Origin: Diphasiastrum complanatum
Taxonomy: Eukaryota > Streptophyta > Lycopodiopsida > Lycopodiales > Lycopodiaceae
DNA: 64,000 nucleotides
Assembly: GCA_029204225.1 (NCBI GenBank)
Contig: CM055097.1
Location: forward strand, 1,347,414-1,411,413
Reading direction: 5' to 3'
Both the position numbers and the translations under genes were made by a program. Of the stretch, positions 60,246 to 64,000 are shown piece after piece (positions within the stretch are counted from its first letter, which is position 1; the number at the start of each line of letters is the position of its first letter). The notes under the pieces were generated by a model. That model was not told the origin of the DNA, searched no databases, and saw only the letters and a list, made by a program, of their open reading frames with translations.

Positions 60246-61858
60246 ACATGTTTCCCTCTTATTTTATTTGTGATCCATTGTTACTTGACAAGGTGGACCG
60301 ATGCAAATGGCGAGTTCACATTCTTCTTCTTCAGATGCTGAGGCTAGGCCATCATAGATTGGATCAGAGGCCTAGCTACACCAGAGGATACCATGCCCAT
60401 GTACACAATGTAAGTATGCATTGTGACGAGAGCGACGTATTACTATATCACATGTTCATATGTATGGATAGATAAAGAGAGAGTCATTATTTGTGTGGCC
60501 CAAAGTCGGTTCTTTGGTGGGTTTTATGTATCTATCTTTTACTGTGCTTGATGTTTGCAAATTTAACATTGCTAATTATTGCATGCACATTTATCTTGTA
60601 TGTATTTGGCGGTCTTCATGATTAGAGAGGATATTCCATTGTTCTAATTGACTGTTGTTGCACTTCTTTTGTGTAGGATGATGACTCGCATTCACATGAC
60701 CATCGAAGAATTCAACCAGATGTTGCCATGCAATCAACAAGATTCAGACGTGCAGCGCGACAGCCACCATTTTTCCCACGTGCACATGCGGACTTGCATG
60801 AAGGTATGTCTCAAGGAGACAAAATACACGAAGATGTGCCATTCACAATGCACGATCATGAGGGCAACATGGGGGAATATCTTGTCGTGGTTTGCTCAAA
60901 AAAATGTTGCCTCCAAATAACACCATGGCGGAATCTCGACAAAAAGCCAAGAAAATGCTATTAGCGGTCGGCATGGATTACAAGAGTATTCATGCATTTC
61001 CCAACGATTTCATTTTATATTGAGATGAGTTTGAGGAGGCAAGCATGTGTCCATGTTGTGGGGAACACCGCTACAGGCAAGATTTACAAGGAGACACCAT
61101 ACCTGCCAAAGTGGTAAGACATTTTCCCATCATACCTAGGATACCCCATATGTTTAAATGCAAGTCCAAAGCGGAGCTTATGACATGGCATTCGAGCAAT
61201 TGTTCATCAAACGATACTATGAGGATCTCTTGCATGGAAGCATGTGTATGGTACTTGGCATGAGTTTAGGGATGAGCCTCACCATTTGCATTTGGGGTTG
61301 GTGATGGATGGTTTGAATCCATTCAGTTTGCACTCCACATCATGGTCCACTTGGCCGGCTGTCCTTGTAAATTACAACATTCCCCCTTGGCTAAATATCA
61401 AGAAGGGGCATCTAATGCTTGCCCTTCTTATCCCGCAAAAATACAAGGCCAAAAATATGGACGTGTATATGGCTCCCTTGATAGATGAGCTAAAGATTCT
61501 ATGGCAAGGAGTTCAAGTGACATATATCAAGACCATGCACACAAAGAGATTTTGTGGTAAAGGGGATCTTGACGTGGACGATGCACGACTTTCTTGGATA
61601 TGGGAAATGTTCTGGTGAGATATTGTTGTTATTGGTTCGATTCATGGTATTAAATCTAATGTGTATTCACAAATTTTCTTTCAATTCGAACATTATACTC
61701 ACAATGGACTCGGTTGTTTTGTTTCAATGTCGGGCTCCAAACTAGTGGCTACAATGCATGTCCCATTTGTGTCGAGTATCTGCAAGCACGTCGCTCACAA
61801 CTTCTACGAAAGATGGTTTATGAGGGTCCCACTCGATAACTTCCACTCAAACATGTGA
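60246..61858 (+). pseudogene. CACTA (En/Spm) TNP2-like transposase remnant
   Basis: N-terminal transposon-associated zinc motif near 60385-60410 (RIPCPCTQCKY). After a probable intron ending ttgtgtag (60676), the TNP2 core begins: IHAFPNDFILY-stop-DEF and MCPCCGEHRYRQD (60990-61080), then KVVRHFPIIPRIPHMFKCKS, LGLVMDGLNPF, WPAVLVNYNIPPWL, LALLIPQKYKAKNMDVYMAP and IDELKILWQGV. Finally GYNACPICVEYLQARRSQLL appears near 61755-61815 in another frame. Two or more frameshifts and a stop disrupt it. Terminal CACTA repeats were not found. The enzyme family cuts and moves CACTA-ended DNA in the nucleus. Confidence 0.88.
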
Positions 61859-61874
61859 AACTTTTCTAGAACAT

Positions 61875-62810
61875 TCATTTTTGTGGGCTAAGATAGATCT
61901 TCTTTTGTAATTTATCTCTAGTAATGTACATTCCTAACCGTGAATGAACAGTGCCTAAGTCAGTGATGTCGAATTCCCTCAATAGATTACTCTTAGTAGT
62001 GTGCAACAAGAATGTGTCGTTAGACTGAATAAGTGCATCATCCATGTATAGAGCTATATAAATTGAATTGACACCTATGTGTTTGGAATAAACATTACAG
62101 TCAGCTGAATTGTTGGCAAAGCCTAATTGAATACGATAAGCATTAATTCGTTCGAACAAAGCCCTTGCAGCTTGTTTCAAACCATAGATTGCTTTGTGCA
62201 GCTTGCACACTTTGTGCTCTTGGCCTTTGACTTCGAAACCTTCGAGTTGGAAGGTGTACGCTCTTCGACATAGCCATTGAGAAAGGCTATTTTGAAATTC
62301 ATTAGATGCATTTCAAGATCTTCGGTGGCTGCTAGTGTAATGAGAGTCCTGATTGATTGCATTTTGACAACATGAATAAATATTTCTTGGTAATCCACTC
62401 CTTGGATTTGAGTGAAGCCTTTTGCCACTATCCTTGCTTTCCATTTTGCAATGGAACCATCAGAGTTGATCTTCTTCTTGAGATCCACTTATTGTCGATA
62501 ACTCTCTTGTGAGTGGAGAAGTTGACCAAAGTCCAGGTTTGGTTCGACAAAAGTGAATTGTACTCGCTTTCCATTGCTGAAATGATAGGATGAAACGACA
62601 CAACATCATATGTCAATGGATGAAACGACACAACATCATATGTTGATGGATGTTTGAATTCGTAGAATGCATCTTCCTTGAAGATTACATCTCTAGAAAC
62701 AAATGCTACATTGGTGGATGGATCATAAACTTTATAAGCTTTATCTTCATCAGGATAGCCTATGAAAATGCATTTATTTGGCACCCAAGTTGTTACCATG
62801 AAAAACATTT
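61875..62810 (-). pseudogene. Copia-G pol fragment: integrase end to RT
   Basis: From 62808 leftwards: integrase C-terminal CIFIGYPDEDKAYKVYDP, linker, RT start (DGSIAKWKARIVAKGFTQ), MNFKIAFLNGYVEE, a frameshift near 62230, YGLKQAARALFERINAY and YMDDALIQS (YVDD changed to YMDD), ending YITRDKLQKKIYLS. The linker has a 31-bp tandem duplication (62585-62650) giving a repeated TYDVVSFHP. It is cut on the right by an LTR and on the left by the CACTA remnant. Confidence 0.85.
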
Positions 62811-62811
62811 A

Positions 62812-63539
62812 AGTATAACAAAATATACAGGTCAATAATGTTGTTGAGCACAAGACAATAGCTGATGAAACTGTGTGCTCTGCAAAGCTAATCCAATCTG
62901 TGAAAGGAATAAACCTATTGCTGACAATACAAAGAATTGATGTGCAAAAGCATCTACTTTGTCTATCTTTGGTAAGCTTCTGATGCTATTATGCTTGTTG
63001 CTTGTTTCTCTTACATCCAAGTTCTTTGAATACGTAGATGGTATTCATTATATACATATTTTTACAGGTGTGCAAATGAAGAAAGTACAAAGTGGATGTG
63101 TTGTCTGTTGGAGATCGTGGGTGGCTGCTATCGTTGTCAAATATGTTTGCACAATTGCATGGGATGAGCGTGAGAAGGCTGCGATGTTAGCCTTTGTTGA
63201 AATGAACGTTGGTGAAGATGTGAAAAATGCGACACTCTCACAAATGCCTTAGGATTTGATTTACAGGGCGCCTTCGCCTTTCTATCAGGGCACCTTCAGC
63301 ATTTTGTAGGGTAGTGTCGTCTTTTTGCCTGTCACAAATCATGTGTAAAAACACAGTGTCGCGTTTTTTGCCTTTTTCGCTTGTGGAAATTTTCTTGTAT
63401 TTATGCAGACAGTCGCATTTTTTGCCTATCTTATTTCACATGTAAATATGCAGACTGTGTGACAACATGAGTAAAAATATAGCATGAATGGAGGCAGATT
63501 AAAATAGGATCTAGGAGAGTAGAGGAGATAAATCCAACA
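62812..63539 (-). repeat. A/F-family 3' LTR, truncated
   Basis: Parallels the Copia-F LTR from about 53605 onward (ggtgtgcaaatg.agaaagtac, ggagatcgtgggtggctgc, then aaatccaaca at the end). The outer about 470 bp are missing; Copia-G integrase sequence is found instead. The purine tract complement (cccccccttaatctag) follows at 63540. Confidence 0.8.
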
Positions 63540-63683
63540 CCCCCCCTTAATCTAGATCCGTGAATGCCTTGATCTTCAGACTAATCAATGCACAAAACTT
63601 GTTGTGTGCATTAACACTTAATGCTTTCATGAATATGTCTGCAACCATGTCCTACGTTCTACAGTACGTTAAGCTCATCTGAC
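63540..63683 (-). pseudogene. Copia RNase H C-terminus of the A/F family
   Basis: Sequence from cccccccttaatctagatccgtg to gttaagctcatctgac matches the RNase H end of Copia-F (49982-50118). It is cut at about 63683. Confidence 0.75.
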
Positions 63684-64000
63684 AAATTCCAAACAAATAT
63701 TTCAAATTCTAGGTGAAAAATCACAATTAACCGTCAAAAATTCATTGATTTCCATCAAATCCTATAGAGAAAATCCATAACCATGATCAATAGGCTGAAA
63801 GTACACCAAATTCAGAGGAGCCACCTACTTGGAGGTCAATTCCACCACCTGGAGAAATTGGCCGTAAATGTTTTGTCTGCATAAATGAACCAAAACTGTA
63901 GCTCTGTAGAAATGAACTAAAACAGCCAGAGGCGACACTGTCGAGTTTTTTGCAAAATGGCGAAAAAGCTGAAGGTGCCCTTAAATCTCATTTAGGATTG
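63684..64000 (-). repeat. Unassigned, then LTR-like A-family sequence at the window edge
   Basis: 63684-63860 is not recognised. From 63870 tgtctgcataaatgaac, tctgtagaaatgaac and aaactgcc-like words follow the Copia-A LTR near 3468-3520, continuing beyond the window. Confidence 0.5.

Overview
The window looks like intergenic and intronic nuclear DNA of a land plant with a large, transposon-rich genome. The basis is one spliced host gene of a plant-type protein family, plant-style Copia, chromovirus, hAT, CACTA and LINE remnants, tRNA-iMet primer-binding sites, and long CT/GA microsatellites. The species cannot be fixed from the sequence. Very long introns packed with old elements would suit a fern, lycophyte or gymnosperm, but that is inference.

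The single convincing host gene is on the + strand: a clade-D-like protein phosphatase 2C of four coding exons (19430-19721, 33835-34202, 41013-41249, 41798-42100). They join in phase to 399 codons with all PP2C metal-binding motifs intact. Intron 1 is about 14.1 kb, intron 2 about 6.8 kb and intron 3 about 0.55 kb; the first two are mostly transposon.

Layout. 1-18.1 kb: minus-strand LTR retrotransposon debris, comprising a chromovirus 3' end (about 2.2-2.9 kb), Copia-A with two LTRs (2889-9101), a Copia RNase H relic (10.3-10.5 kb), and a Copia composite (11.9-18.1 kb) that joins parts of at least two elements. 18.1-19.4 kb: PP2C promoter and leader with a CT tract. Intron 1 (19722-33834): a LINE fragment, a Mutator-like foldback element with 9-bp target duplication, a decayed Gypsy element split by a younger chromovirus with its own LTRs and PBS, a complete-ended but mutated 4.7-kb hAT transposon, and a 408-bp hAT-like MITE with a perfect 8-bp duplication. 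Intron 2 (34203-41012): a Gypsy RNase H relic and a deletion derivative of the intron 1 hAT, itself interrupted by another hAT-like MITE. 42.1-45.9 kb: downstream flank, AT-rich. 45.9-54.2 kb: a tandem LTR-internal-LTR-internal Copia arrangement joined to Copia-F, which shares its LTR family with Copia-A. 54.2-64 kb: LTR scraps in both orientations, an unidentified 112-codon open frame, a 220-bp GA tract, a Gypsy integrase, a plus-strand Copia gag-protease, a CACTA transposase remnant, a further Copia pol and another truncated LTR of the A/F family.

Every mobile-element coding region examined carries stops, frameshifts or missing domains, so none here looks autonomous. The clearest observations are the nested insertion history inside one phosphatase gene, the autonomous/deletion-derivative hAT pair in neighbouring introns, and the repeated truncation of the same Copia LTR family against unrelated pol fragments. 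I did not find a gene cluster that would amount to a new enzymatic or defence system.
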